From positions 121,565-185,564 of the IMG/VR virus record IMGVR_UViG_3300003690_003472: DNA of 64,000 bases. The stretch is one strand, 5' to 3'. Below, piece by piece: positions 1 to 8,900 of this stretch (its first letter is position 1; the number at the start of each line of letters is the position of its first letter). The stretch is from a virus. Made by a program: the position numbers and the translations under genes. The notes under the pieces are model-generated. The model worked only from the letters and a program-made list of their open reading frames with translations, did not search any database and was not told the DNA's origin.

Positions 1-2
1 AA

Positions 3-167
3 GATCCAAAGGCACACGCTGCAGAAATTCCCATTACAGTGGATCATTTTGCGCGCGGCGCCGGGGGGCACGACGCGCGCGGTGCCGGGGCATATGGAGA
101 AGAGACCGACTGGGAAGAAACTGGTATTCCTGAACGTTGGAAGAAATATTTTTCCAAACAACAATAA
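3..167 (+). CDS. C-terminal end of an unidentified protein (partial)
   Basis: The reading frame is open from the window edge to a TAA and encodes 54 residues ending in FSKQQ. It has a Gly/Ala/Arg-rich stretch and then an acidic and Trp-containing tail (TDWEETGIPERWKKYF). The GC-rich middle is unlike the AT-rich surroundings. The start lies outside the window and I do not recognise the family. The other two frames give less protein-like sequence. Confidence 0.5.
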   Translation, partial: DPKAHAAEIPITVDHFARGAGGHDARGAGAYGEETDWEETGIPERWKKYFSKQQ

Positions 168-226
168 GATATATATCTTAAATTAAATTTTTTAATCTTT
201 CTATTTATAAAGAGAGGAAAAAGTAA

Positions 227-1624
227 ATGGCTTTTATTGATCCACCACCAGAAGGTTCTAACGAAATAACAAATCCAGATTTATTTAGAGAGCGCCTCCT
301 GTATAAGCAACAAACATTTTTACGACCCACAAAAACTTCGTATGATCCAGTTCCGATTGATATGATTCATGAAAAACCTTTTTATGGAAAAGTTGATATA
401 TATGGAAATACCGTTTATCCTTCTGAGGGGGGCCGATATCGTGGCATGAAGCAATTACCTGGCCCGGGCCTTATATTGGTACACGATTTTGTGGCCTATC
501 AGTTTAAACAGCTTAAGAATTTTTTACTTCCCTCTCTCCTCTCCAAAGAACGCGTTCTTTCTAGCATGTTCGGTGATTATGTTCCAAAATCTGCTACTAT
601 AAATTTTCATCAACTTTATCAAAAACATTTCAAAACAGAAGTTTATCCTGTTTTTGCCAACGATTATATAACTAGGCCCGAAATTAATAGAAATATTAAA
701 ACTTTTGATGACTTGGTGGATAAGTTTGTTAAATTTTCCATTGTAATGAGAGATCATTTTCCAATAACAAAGACTGCATTTATCATGTCTCCTTCTTGTC
801 CTAATGCAGTTAGTGGGTTAATAATTAACCTACGTAACAAATTGGCAGCTGATGATGATGGTCTTAAATATGAACAATTTATTTCAGATCCATGTTTTCG
901 TAAATATGTAAGGGTTGTATCATCTTATGGTTTTTATGTTGACAAAAATGTCCCATGGCGCATTGTAGCCAATTTAGATCATCCATCTTGGGAATCAGCA
1001 TATGCTTCAGTAGGATCAACCGGCCTTGTTGATAATCACATATTTTCTGAATATTTTTACAAATCTGAATATTTTTCATATGAAACACTTAAGTCAAATT
1101 TGTGGTGGATTTATTTGAAATTATCTAGAAACCCAGACACAGAAGATTGGGGACACACATATGTCACAAAAAATTGTATGAGAGCTTTATGGTCGGATGC
1201 TGCTAGTCATAATTTTAAAACAATTACCGCCCGGGGTAAGAGAAAGCCAATATCCGAAAATTATGACACTTTTCAAGAAACGTACCCAGATGCCTTCTTT
1301 TTACCTATTTACCTTAAAATAAGAGCTAGTGAAAGCAGACTTAGATGGAAACCTCGTACCTTTCGTTCAACTTTGAAAAGGGTTTTACATGTTTATGACA
1401 CACGAGGCATCACAAAAGCTCTTGAATTAATTGGCGATATAACAAAACAATCGAAAGTATATCTTTATAATCCTTTGACAAAAGAGAGTCTAATACGTTA
1501 TTTTGGATTTTCTACAAGTTCGGGCTTGCATTCTTATTTAAGAGATGATATTATACAAATTGACTTAGAAGAACGCGCCGCTGAAATGGCAGAAGAAGAT
1601 AAATTATTAGATGAGATGCTTTAA
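227..1624 (+). CDS. Conserved phage protein of unknown function, 465 aa
   Basis: A full-length ORF with a good ribosome binding site (AGAGAGGAAAAAG) just before the ATG. The protein is soluble-looking, rich in Tyr/Phe, with no signal peptide or membrane segment, and ends in an acidic helix (ERAAEMAEEDKLLDEML). I do not recognise the family. Its size, its position before the replication block and a CTATTTA element 20 bases upstream fit a virion or morphogenesis protein, but that is inference. Confidence 0.7.
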   Translation: MAFIDPPPEGSNEITNPDLFRERLLYKQQTFLRPTKTSYDPVPIDMIHEKPFYGKVDIYGNTVYPSEGGRYRGMKQLPGPGLILVHDFVAYQFKQLKNFLLPSLLSKERVLSSMFGDYVPKSATINFHQLYQKHFKTEVYPVFANDYITRPEINRNIKTFDDLVDKFVKFSIVMRDHFPITKTAFIMSPSCPNAVSGLIINLRNKLAADDDGLKYEQFISDPCFRKYVRVVSSYGFYVDKNVPWRIVANLDHPSWESAYASVGSTGLVDNHIFSEYFYKSEYFSYETLKSNLWWIYLKLSRNPDTEDWGHTYVTKNCMRALWSDAASHNFKTITARGKRKPISENYDTFQETYPDAFFLPIYLKIRASESRLRWKPRTFRSTLKRVLHVYDTRGITKALELIGDITKQSKVYLYNPLTKESLIRYFGFSTSSGLHSYLRDDIIQIDLEERAAEMAEEDKLLDEML

Positions 1625-1665
1625 ATACATTTTACTAGCGCTGTATACAGTATATTATATTTAAA

Positions 1666-2856
1666 ATGATTTTTCAAACGTTTGATGATAAAAAAAATTG
1701 TTATGCCATTTATGCAAATAATAAGATTTACTCAAAAGGCGCACCCTCACGACTGAACCTAACATCGACTTGGGATTATTCTGAATTTCTGAGAGACAAG
1801 GATATTTTATATGCAAAATATTATTGTGGTGGAAAGCCCCTTTCAGAAATATGCCCAGAACATCTTAAGGGAGAGTGGAAAAGTGTTTTTAATAAATTAA
1901 AAGCCTTTTATAGATCTATTAACGAGACAAAATTAAATTTAAGTGAGCATTGTTTTTATGATATGCTTCCTTCTTATATCTTGTTAGAGTATGGAAAGAT
2001 TAAAAACAAAATTTGTTCTTATATATTTGAAAATTATGAAAAACCATTAGATTATAAATTTAAAGTTGAGCTGACAAAAGTTTTAACTGAAATGAAGAAT
2101 AAAAAGTTGAATATTGATCTCTTGGCTATGAAAAGTCGTCGGCATGAGTTTAAAGTTCGTCAGTTCATTAAGAAAATAAAAGAAACACCACCTTTTGTTG
2201 TTTATGATGCATGCGGCACAAAAACAGGAAGATTGACATCAAAGAAGTTTCCCATATTAACTATGGACAAAAGTTTTCGAAAAATATTAAAACCGAACAA
2301 TAGCTGGTTTTTAGAACTTGACTATAATGCAGCAGAACTTCGTGTGTTGCTTGGCTTATTGGACACAGAACAACCAAAAGAAGATATACATACTTGGAAT
2401 CTACAAAATGTTTATAAAGGAATTGGAACAAGAGAAAAAGCTAAAAAAAGAATATTTGCATGGCTATATAATCCCAAATCAAAAGATTACATTTCTAGTC
2501 GAGTATATAATCGAGAAGAACTTTTAGAAAAGTATTGGGATGGCGAATATGTAAAAACATACTTTAATAGAGAAATCAAAGCAGACGAAAAACATGCCTT
2601 GAATTATATTGTACAATCAACTGCTGCAGATTTGTTTTTGCGCCAAATGATCAAAGTGTGGGAATATTTAAAAGATAAAAAATCTTACATTGCTTTTTGC
2701 TTGCATGATTCTTTGGTGATTGATTTGCACACAGAAGACGAGATGCAAATAAATGACATAAAAGAAATTTTTGAAGATACTGAACTAGGTAAATTTAAAG
2801 TTAATTCGTATGGTGGAAAAAACTTTAAGGATATGAAGAGGTTAAACGTAAAATAG
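1666..2856 (+). CDS. Family A DNA polymerase, palm/fingers only
   Basis: Template-directed DNA synthesis. Motif A is FLELDYNAAELRVLLG (catalytic Asp219). The fingers carry a motif-B-like KAKKRIFAWLYNPKS (258-272). Motif C is FCLHDSLVIDL (Asp348), with HDS where most PolA proteins have HDE. A GTKTGRLTS element (184-192) matches the conserved TGRLSS of the family. At 396 aa there is no room for 3'-5' or 5'-3' exonuclease domains; a separate 5'-3' exonuclease is encoded at 7059. DnaE at 18889 is the likely main replicase, so this enzyme may serve repair or primer processing. Confidence 0.85.
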   Translation: MIFQTFDDKKNCYAIYANNKIYSKGAPSRLNLTSTWDYSEFLRDKDILYAKYYCGGKPLSEICPEHLKGEWKSVFNKLKAFYRSINETKLNLSEHCFYDMLPSYILLEYGKIKNKICSYIFENYEKPLDYKFKVELTKVLTEMKNKKLNIDLLAMKSRRHEFKVRQFIKKIKETPPFVVYDACGTKTGRLTSKKFPILTMDKSFRKILKPNNSWFLELDYNAAELRVLLGLLDTEQPKEDIHTWNLQNVYKGIGTREKAKKRIFAWLYNPKSKDYISSRVYNREELLEKYWDGEYVKTYFNREIKADEKHALNYIVQSTAADLFLRQMIKVWEYLKDKKSYIAFCLHDSLVIDLHTEDEMQINDIKEIFEDTELGKFKVNSYGGKNFKDMKRLNVK

Positions 2857-3722
2857 TGAAAACAATTATTGGACTCGGGCACGCAGGCTGTAGTATTGTG
2901 GACAAGCTCTCATCATATCCACAATACAAAACATATAAAATAGACACTAATTTAGAAAAAGCACCTCGTTGTTATCCTTTTCCTAAATATAATCATCCCG
3001 AAGAATATGAAAAAAAGTGTCCTAGTTTAAAGGGTTTTTTTAAAAGTGTAAAAGGAAATGTGCTGTTCATAACTAGTTGCGGTTTTATATCTGCAGCATC
3101 CTTAAAAATCTTAGAACAAATTAAAGATAAGTGTAATATAAGTGTTTTATATATACAACCTAATAGAACTTTGTTGTCTGAATTAAAATTGTTGAATGAC
3201 AATACAATTTTTCACATTTTACAAGAATATGCTCGTTCTGGCTTGTTTCAAAGGGTTTATTTAGTTAGCAACGTCGAGTTGAGTAAAATTATTGGAGATG
3301 TTCCTCTTAGAGAATACTATGACAAGTTAAATGAATTGATTGCAACAACAATTCATATGATAAATGTTTTCGATAATTCAGACTCAGAGATTAGTACTTT
3401 TACACAACTATTTGATTCTGCTAGAATTTCGACTTTTAGCATAGTTGATTATGAAAAAAATGAAGAAAAAATGTTTTTTGATCTTGACATTCCTCGCGAT
3501 AAGAGATATTATTATGCTGTGCCTGAAACAATACTTCAAACAGACAAAACGTTGTTAAAAAAGATTACAGAACAGCTTAAAAGATTGAAGAAAAATGATA
3601 AAATAAAGGTTAGCTATGGAATCTTTTCAACAAGTTATGAAGATATATACGTTTATGGTCTGTTAAATAGTTCTGTGGTGCAAAATAATAATTTTAGACT
3701 TGACAAAGATCTAGATATATAG
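2856..3722 (+). CDS. Possible divergent tubulin/FtsZ-like protein
   Basis: 288 aa from a GTG that overlaps the polymerase stop by one base. The N-terminus GLGHAGCSIVDKL resembles the FtsZ/tubulin nucleotide-binding start (GVGGAGSNAVD). FITSCGFISAASLKIL lies where the GGGTGTG loop should be but lacks its glycines. YDKLNELIATTIHMINVFD resembles the helix that follows the nucleotide pocket in FtsZ. If correct, it could be a phage cytoskeletal or DNA-positioning GTPase, perhaps degenerate. The degraded G-loop makes this a fold-level guess. Confidence 0.35.
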   Translation: MKTIIGLGHAGCSIVDKLSSYPQYKTYKIDTNLEKAPRCYPFPKYNHPEEYEKKCPSLKGFFKSVKGNVLFITSCGFISAASLKILEQIKDKCNISVLYIQPNRTLLSELKLLNDNTIFHILQEYARSGLFQRVYLVSNVELSKIIGDVPLREYYDKLNELIATTIHMINVFDNSDSEISTFTQLFDSARISTFSIVDYEKNEEKMFFDLDIPRDKRYYYAVPETILQTDKTLLKKITEQLKRLKKNDKIKVSYGIFSTSYEDIYVYGLLNSSVVQNNNFRLDKDLDI

Positions 3723-3737
3723 TAATATATTAACCAG

Positions 3738-3761
3738 CAACGTGAGAGAGTTATCACGTTG
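3738..3761 (+). promoter_or_regulatory. Hairpin in the leader of the SSB gene
   Basis: CAACGTGA and TCACGTTG form a perfect 8-bp stem around an 8-base loop, ending 28 bases before the SSB start codon, followed by an A-rich unstructured leader with the ribosome binding site. T4 gene 32 is autoregulated through a structured leader followed by an unstructured A-rich stretch, so a similar feedback control is plausible. There is no T-run, so a terminator is unlikely. Confidence 0.45.
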
Positions 3762-3789
3762 ACTATAACAAAAAGGAAAAAAAATAATT

Positions 3790-4548
3790 ATGTCAATTGA
3801 TATGAAAAAAATGCGAGAGCGCAAAATCTCTCTAGACAACAAAGGTAATGGAAACAATCGTTTCTGGCGCCCTCAAGACGGTGAACAAACTATTCGAATT
3901 GTTCCCACTTCAGACGGTGATCCTTTCAAGGATTACTGGTTCCATTATAATGTAGGAGACAATCCCGGCTTTTTAAGTCCCAAAAGAAATTTTGGAGAAG
4001 ATTGCCCTTTGGATTCTTTTGTTCGCAACCTTTGGAAGGAAGGAACTGAAGACAGCAAGCGCATGGCAAAAAAGCTTTCTGCACGTCAACGCTTTTTCGC
4101 GCCCGTATTAGTACGCGGCGAAGAAGATCAAGGTGTACGTGTTTGGGGTTTTGGCAAACAAGTTTATGAAAAGCTTCTTAATCTTGTTCTAAATCCGGAA
4201 TATGGAGATATTACAGACGCCGAAGCGGGTACAGATCTTGTGCTTACATATGGAAAGCCAGCAGGAGCAAGTTTTCCTGTAACGCAACTTACTCCGCGCC
4301 GACGAAGTTCCCCGCTTTGTTCTGATGGCCCCGAAAAGTGTACTGAATATTTGGACAACATTCCAGATTTTGAGGAGCTTTTTGCAGGTAGTCGTAAGAC
4401 TTTTGAAGAGGTTCAAAATATGCTGGACGAGTTTCTTCTTGGAGATGTAAATCCAGAAGAGAACTCTAGTGAAACTACCAAATATGGAAAAGGTGATGAA
4501 CCAGCCAGTTCGGTTGATAAGGCTTTTGAAGACCTTCTAGGTAGTTGA
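3790..4548 (+). CDS. Single-stranded DNA-binding protein, gp32-like
   Basis: 252 aa with the layout of T4-type gp32: a basic N-terminal segment (MKKMRERK) for cooperative binding, a core with many aromatics (RFWRPQDGEQTIRIVP, KDYWFHYN), and an acidic tail (EEFLLGDVNPEEN to the end) for protein partners. Cys residues at CPLD and CSDGPEKC could bind zinc, less regularly than in T4. It coats single-stranded DNA in replication and recombination. It is followed directly by a terminator and then the UvsX-like recombinase. Confidence 0.8.
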   Translation: MSIDMKKMRERKISLDNKGNGNNRFWRPQDGEQTIRIVPTSDGDPFKDYWFHYNVGDNPGFLSPKRNFGEDCPLDSFVRNLWKEGTEDSKRMAKKLSARQRFFAPVLVRGEEDQGVRVWGFGKQVYEKLLNLVLNPEYGDITDAEAGTDLVLTYGKPAGASFPVTQLTPRRRSSPLCSDGPEKCTEYLDNIPDFEELFAGSRKTFEEVQNMLDEFLLGDVNPEENSSETTKYGKGDEPASSVDKAFEDLLGS

Positions 4549-4554
4549 ATTTAT

Positions 4555-4579
4555 GGGGAGTCATTGACTCCCCATTTTT
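4555..4579 (+). terminator. Rho-independent terminator
   Basis: GGGGAGTCA and TGACTCCCC form an almost loop-less palindrome (7-bp stem with a 5-base loop if drawn as a hairpin), followed by ATTTTTAATTTT. It lies 7 bases after the SSB stop and separates SSB transcripts from the recombinase gene. Confidence 0.85.
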
Positions 4580-4601
4580 AATTTTAACAAAAGGGGAAAA
4601 C

Positions 4602-5705
4602 ATGGCGAGAGCTAAAACAAAAACAGGAAAACTTTCTATAGCTGATATGAGGCAGCTTATTAATAAAAAAGCTGGCATGAATGTTGCGCATAATTTAAAT
4701 GACGATAGCCCAACAATTGTAAAAGATTGGATATCAACTGGTTCGCGTTGGCTTGATTCAATTATTTGTCGAGGAAAATTAGCGGGAATTCCAGTAGGAA
4801 AAATTGTCGAGATTGCCGGTCTTGAATCAACAGGAAAATCATTTTTAGGTGCTCAAGTAGCAGCAAACGCACAACAGCGGGGAATCGATGTTGTTTATTT
4901 CGATTCAGAATCTGCAATTGATCCAAACTTTTTAGAAAAAGCTGGCTGTAACGTTGATGATCTTTTATATGTTCAAGCAACATCTGTAGAGTTTGTATTA
5001 GAAACGATTGAAGAATTGCTTGGTTCAAATGAAAACCGAATGCTCTTCATCTGGGATTCATTAGCACTAACACCAGCAATTTCAGATATTGAGGGAGATT
5101 TTAATCCTCTTTCTTCGATGGCAGTTAAAGCACGAATTCTTGCAAAAGGAATGTCAAAGCTAACAGTTCCAATTGCAAATAGCCAATCAACATTTCTGGT
5201 ATTAAACCAACTTAAAACAAACATCACTAGGAGCCCTTCAGAGGCTCTTACAACGCCCTTTATGACTCCCGGGGGTAAAGCCATGATTTACGCTTATTCG
5301 TTGCGTATATGGCTCACAGGGCGCAAAGCAAAGGCTTCTTTTGTTACGGATGACAAAGGCTTTAGAATTGGCTCCGAAGTCAAAGTAAAACTAGAGAAAA
5401 GTCGCTTTGGAACACAAGGACGACAATGTAATTTTAAGATTTTATGGGGAGATGAAGTAGGTGTACAAGACGAAGAAAGCTGGTTGGATGCGATCAAAAG
5501 TTCACAACATTTATCAAACAGTGGTGCATGGTTTGCGCTTAATTATAGTGATGGCACGTCCGACAAATTTCAAAGTTCGGGTTGGAAAGAGAAACTTGAA
5601 GAACCTAAATTTAAACAAAGAGTTCTAGAAATTATGGATGAAGAAATTATTATGAAGTTTGATAAAAGAATTGGCGATGCTGAAAGTTTTTATGAAGAGG
5701 AATAA
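4602..5705 (+). CDS. RecA/UvsX-like recombinase
   Basis: ATP-dependent strand-exchange protein of 367 aa. Walker A is GLESTGKS (residues 73-80), followed by the RecA-type VYFDSESAID and a Walker B-like MLFIWDSLALTP. The chosen ATG follows AAAAGGGGAAAAC; an in-frame start at 4545 would run through the terminator hairpin and is rejected. It should load on SSB-coated DNA for recombination-dependent replication and repair. The C-terminus is acidic. Confidence 0.9.
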   Translation: MARAKTKTGKLSIADMRQLINKKAGMNVAHNLNDDSPTIVKDWISTGSRWLDSIICRGKLAGIPVGKIVEIAGLESTGKSFLGAQVAANAQQRGIDVVYFDSESAIDPNFLEKAGCNVDDLLYVQATSVEFVLETIEELLGSNENRMLFIWDSLALTPAISDIEGDFNPLSSMAVKARILAKGMSKLTVPIANSQSTFLVLNQLKTNITRSPSEALTTPFMTPGGKAMIYAYSLRIWLTGRKAKASFVTDDKGFRIGSEVKVKLEKSRFGTQGRQCNFKILWGDEVGVQDEESWLDAIKSSQHLSNSGAWFALNYSDGTSDKFQSSGWKEKLEEPKFKQRVLEIMDEEIIMKFDKRIGDAESFYEEE

Positions 5706-5749
5706 TACTCTTTTAAATACTATTTAATATAGTTAAGGGAGATCATTCC

Positions 5750-5974
5750 ATGAAAATTACCAAAACTAAATTACAACAAATTATCAAAGAAGAGCTAGAG
5801 GATGAATGGTTGCATGATCCGGAAGCAGAAAAAGATGCAAAAATTAAATGGCTCGAAGAGCGCGTCGGAGAGCTTTTCGAAAGAGTTGTTGGCCTAGAGC
5901 AAGAAGCTGGTATCGAATGGCGCGGCGGGGGCCGCCTGCCGCCGCCTGGCGGATGGCGCGGAGGCGGTGAATAA
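5750..5974 (+). CDS. Tag A protein, 74 aa, coiled coil with Gly/Pro/Arg tail
   Basis: Starts with MKITKTKLQQIIKEELED, one of ten tag A N-termini in the window. A heptad-like helix follows (WLEERVGELFERVVGLEQEA), then a Gly/Pro/Arg tail. A CTATTTA element lies 24 bases upstream and AAGGGAGA precedes the ATG. The IIKE site fits the hydrophobic-x-Glu cleavage rule of T4-type prohead proteases. First of three consecutive tagged genes. Function unknown. Confidence 0.7.
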   Translation: MKITKTKLQQIIKEELEDEWLHDPEAEKDAKIKWLEERVGELFERVVGLEQEAGIEWRGGGRLPPPGGWRGGGE

Positions 5975-5975
5975 T

Positions 5976-6392
5976 ATGAAACTTACCAGAACACAACTTA
6001 CACAACTTATTAAAGAAGAGATTGTTCAAGCAATAAAAGAAGGTGACGTCGTTCAGGGCCCATGGGGAAAGACCGAAGAAGATCCTGGCATTGTTGGAGG
6101 AGAAGAACTTCCGGAAGAATATCAATATGAATATGTTTTAGATGAATTGGTTAATGCAGCTAGAGATGGTATAATGCCTATTGCCATAGATAAGCTTAAG
6201 GCAGCAAACGCATACCGCGAGGGATCCCGGTCTAATACACCGGGCGACATACGCATAGATGCTCCTGGCTTTACTTATAATGATATTGAACTAGAAATTG
6301 AAGAGCCTCTATTAGATGCCCTTAAGCCACTAGCTAAATTAATTCAAGCTAAAACGGATCGCGCGTCGGAGGACAACGACGATGACTGGTAA
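5976..6392 (+). CDS. Tag A protein, 138 aa, acidic
   Basis: Starts MKLTRTQLTQLIKEEI. The ATG at 5976 puts the tag at the N-terminus; a GTG nine bases upstream is in frame but less likely. The rest is acidic, ending in RASEDNDDDW, with no recognised domain. It begins two bases after the previous stop, so the genes are translationally coupled. Confidence 0.7.
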   Translation: MKLTRTQLTQLIKEEIVQAIKEGDVVQGPWGKTEEDPGIVGGEELPEEYQYEYVLDELVNAARDGIMPIAIDKLKAANAYREGSRSNTPGDIRIDAPGFTYNDIELEIEEPLLDALKPLAKLIQAKTDRASEDNDDDW

Positions 6393-6400
6393 ACAATAAT

Positions 6401-6616
6401 ATGAAGCTAACCAAGACAAAACTTAAAGAAATTATTAAAGAAGAAATAGAGAACATTTTAGATGAAGCAGAAGAAGGCAATGTTTATGCCATATGTACAG
6501 CTTCAATAGCAAAAACTGCTGGCACCTCGGAAAGAAGCAAGTGGTCAAAAGCAGATCTCGCGCGTTATGAGAAGTGTGTTAAAGGCGTTGCTAAAGAGCC
6601 TGGAATGCACAAATAA
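6401..6616 (+). CDS. Tag A protein, 71 aa, small conserved domain
   Basis: Starts MKLTKTKLKEIIKEEIENIL. The remainder (YAICTASIAKTAGTSERSKW, then a KCVKGV helix) resembles a small domain I recall from other marine phage proteins, with two Cys residues. Third in the tagged trio and probably co-transcribed. Function unknown. Confidence 0.7.
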   Translation: MKLTKTKLKEIIKEEIENILDEAEEGNVYAICTASIAKTAGTSERSKWSKADLARYEKCVKGVAKEPGMHK

Positions 6617-6621
6617 AACCC

Positions 6622-6650
6622 TTGACATTCCTTTTATAATTTGATATTAT
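6622..6650 (+). promoter_or_regulatory. Sigma-70-type promoter for a leaderless gene
   Basis: TTGACA (6622-6627), 17-base spacer, TATTAT (6645-6650). Transcription would start about 7 bases on, at the ATG of the deaminase gene (6658), leaving no room for a ribosome binding site. Confidence 0.7.
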
Positions 6651-6657
6651 AACACCA

Positions 6658-7062
6658 ATGGCAGTCTATATTCCAAGTAACAAAACAAAAAAGTTTCTAG
6701 ATTTAGCTGGCAATGTTGCCAATCAGGGCGGTTATCCACGTTTTAAACATGGAGCAGCCTTAGTTAAAGGATCATCTGTTATCAACACTGCATATAATAA
6801 AAATGGTTATTGCAGTTTTGGTGCACGATTCTACGAAGGCAACCCAAACAACGTCACACTTCACGCAGAACTGGCCTCAATTCTAAATATTGAACGCGAA
6901 AACACTGAAAACTCAGTAGTATATGTAGTTCGTGTGAATACCGCTGGCGAATACCGTCTAAGTAAACCATGCAAAATGTGCGAAAGTGCCATGAGATTTT
7001 GTGGTATCAAGAAAGTGATTTATTCAACAAACGATGGTTTTGAAGTAATGAGGTTAAAATGA
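6658..7062 (+). CDS. Cytidine/deoxycytidylate deaminase-like zinc enzyme
   Basis: 134 aa. Zinc and catalytic motif HAELASIL (His-Ala-Glu) and the paired PCKMC motif are both present, so it should hydrolytically deaminate a cytosine nucleoside or nucleotide and feed dUMP to ThyX (45990). It is shorter than typical dCMP deaminases. The mRNA is probably leaderless. The end overlaps the exonuclease start by 4 bases (ATGA). Confidence 0.8.
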   Translation: MAVYIPSNKTKKFLDLAGNVANQGGYPRFKHGAALVKGSSVINTAYNKNGYCSFGARFYEGNPNNVTLHAELASILNIERENTENSVVYVVRVNTAGEYRLSKPCKMCESAMRFCGIKKVIYSTNDGFEVMRLK

Positions 7063-8012
7063 AAAGAGTAATGATTATTGATGCTCTCAATCAATTTTTG
7101 AGAGCGTATATTGTAAACCCAACTTTGTCTCCAAATGGAAATCCAATTGGCGGCACAGTTGGTTTTCTTAAAATTTTACAGAAACTTTGTCGAGAAGTTA
7201 AACCTGATAGAATTGTTATTTGTTGGGATGGTCAAGGGGGCAGCAGAAAGCGCAAACTTGTAAATAAAAACTACAAGGAAGGCCGCAAGCCCATTCGCTT
7301 AAATCGCGATATTAAAAATCTTACAGAAGATCAGGAGCTTCAAAATAAAGCTTGGCAACAATTACAATTAATTAAGTACTTGAATAACTTTCCGATTACT
7401 CAATTGATGTTTGATGAAGTAGAAGCAGATGATGTTATTTCTTTCGTTGCACAAATGCCATATTTTTCTGGTTGGCAGAAAATAATTGTTTCAAGCGATA
7501 AAGATTTTTTTCAATTACTCGATGATGAAACTATTATTTATCGTCCAACTCAGCATGAAGTACTAAACAAAAACATGATTGTAGAAAAGTTTGGGATTCA
7601 TCCAACCAATTTCGCATTGGCACGTGCAATAGTCGGAGATAAAAGCGACAATCTCGAAGGCGTTAAAGGCGTTGGCTTACCAACGGTCGCAAATCGTCTT
7701 CCTTTCTTATCAGAAGAAAAATCTTATACAATTCAAGAAGTTAAAGAATTCTGCGAAAGTGCCAATTCACCCTTGAAAGCTTATCAAAGCATTATAGAAA
7801 ACCAAAAAGTAATTAAAGAAAACTATAAATTAATGCAACTATATAGTCCTAGCATTTCAATACAAAATAAACAAAAAATCAAATATATTGTTGAAGAAAC
7901 TGAGTTAACATTTAACAAAACTTCTACAGATGGCATGATGCTAGAAGATGGAATTGGAAAAACTAGTTGGCTAGATTTATATATAGCTTTTAAAAAGATT
8001 GCAGCAAAATAA
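7059..8012 (+). CDS. 5'-3' exonuclease (PIN/FEN-like)
   Basis: 317 aa with the resolvase-like N-terminal fold: MIIDALNQFLRAY, VICWDGQGG, the acidic EADDVISF and SSDKDFFQLL. A helix-hairpin-helix region (VGDKSDNLEGVKGVGLPTVA) binds DNA. It corresponds to the separate RNase H/5' nuclease of T4-like phages and would remove RNA primers. Its partner polymerase at 1666 lacks this domain, so the PolA functions are split between two genes. Confidence 0.85.
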   Translation: MKRVMIIDALNQFLRAYIVNPTLSPNGNPIGGTVGFLKILQKLCREVKPDRIVICWDGQGGSRKRKLVNKNYKEGRKPIRLNRDIKNLTEDQELQNKAWQQLQLIKYLNNFPITQLMFDEVEADDVISFVAQMPYFSGWQKIIVSSDKDFFQLLDDETIIYRPTQHEVLNKNMIVEKFGIHPTNFALARAIVGDKSDNLEGVKGVGLPTVANRLPFLSEEKSYTIQEVKEFCESANSPLKAYQSIIENQKVIKENYKLMQLYSPSISIQNKQKIKYIVEETELTFNKTSTDGMMLEDGIGKTSWLDLYIAFKKIAAK

Positions 8013-8037
8013 AACTTTTCACAATTCAGCAATTAAG

Positions 8038-8066
8038 TTGACCTTTAAAGAAAAGTGTGACATAAT
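8038..8066 (+). promoter_or_regulatory. Promoter before the glycosyltransferase gene
   Basis: TTGACC (8038-8043), 17 bases, extended -10 TGACATAAT ending at 8066. A TTGGAGG ribosome binding site follows before the ATG at 8087. Confidence 0.65.
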
Positions 8067-8086
8067 ATATTGGAGGTAAATAAAAA

Positions 8087-8881
8087 ATGAAAGAATTAGA
8101 TATTTCTAGATTAGAAGGCAAAAAACTATTTGTTGCAACACCAATGTATGGTAATCAATGCAATGGAGGATATATGCAATCTTGCATGCGTTTACAAAAA
8201 ATGTGTTTTGAATTAAACGTTCCAATAGAACTTTATATTGTTTTTAATGAAAGTTTAGTAACACGCGCAAGAAATATATGTGTACATGAATTTTTAAAAA
8301 CAGACTACACACATATGATGTTTATTGATTCTGATATTGTTTTTGATCCCATTGATGCATTAAAACTATTGGCATATGATCGTGACATTATATGCGGTGC
8401 TTACTCTAAAAAAACAATCAGATGGGACAGGGCACTACAAGCTCTTTCTACCGGTGATTTAAATCTTGGTTCTAGTGCTTCTGAAGTAGAGAGCTTTACT
8501 GGAGATTTTATTTTTGATCCTTCTAATAGGGGCAGAATGTCTCTTTATAATCCAATAGAGGTCACAGATACAGGAACTGGTTTTATGATGATTAGAAGAG
8601 ACTGTTTTGAAAAGTTCGAAAAGGCCTATCCTGAATTAAAATATATTTCCGACTCATCAGGAGATAATGAAGTATATTATAAAAAAGAAATGGTGGCCTA
8701 TTTTGATACTGTGATTGATGCTGATTCAAAACGATATCTCTCAGAAGATTACATGTTTTGTAGATATGCAAAAAAAATAGGATTAAAAGTATGGCTATGT
8801 CCATGGGTAAAACTACAACACATTGGAAACTATACGTACAAAGGAAATTTTCTTTCTACAATAAAGCTACTTACGAGCTAG
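8087..8881 (+). CDS. GT-A fold glycosyltransferase-like protein
   Basis: 264 aa. MMFIDSDIVFDP carries the DxD metal and nucleotide-sugar motif, preceded by SLVTRARNICVHEFL and followed by DIICGAYSKK and TGTGFMMIRRDCF, as in family 2-type transferases. SEDYMFCRYAKKIGLKVWLCP is the acceptor-side Glu-Asp motif. It has no membrane segment, so it probably works in the cytosol on DNA, a virion protein or a host sugar. The acceptor cannot be told from the sequence. Confidence 0.75.
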   Translation: MKELDISRLEGKKLFVATPMYGNQCNGGYMQSCMRLQKMCFELNVPIELYIVFNESLVTRARNICVHEFLKTDYTHMMFIDSDIVFDPIDALKLLAYDRDIICGAYSKKTIRWDRALQALSTGDLNLGSSASEVESFTGDFIFDPSNRGRMSLYNPIEVTDTGTGFMMIRRDCFEKFEKAYPELKYISDSSGDNEVYYKKEMVAYFDTVIDADSKRYLSEDYMFCRYAKKIGLKVWLCPWVKLQHIGNYTYKGNFLSTIKLLTS

Positions 8882-8900
8882 CATAAAAGGATATATTAAA

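Noticed and set aside
4545-4601. Upstream in-frame start for the recombinase
   Set aside because: It would translate through the terminator hairpin; the ATG at 4602 has a good ribosome site.
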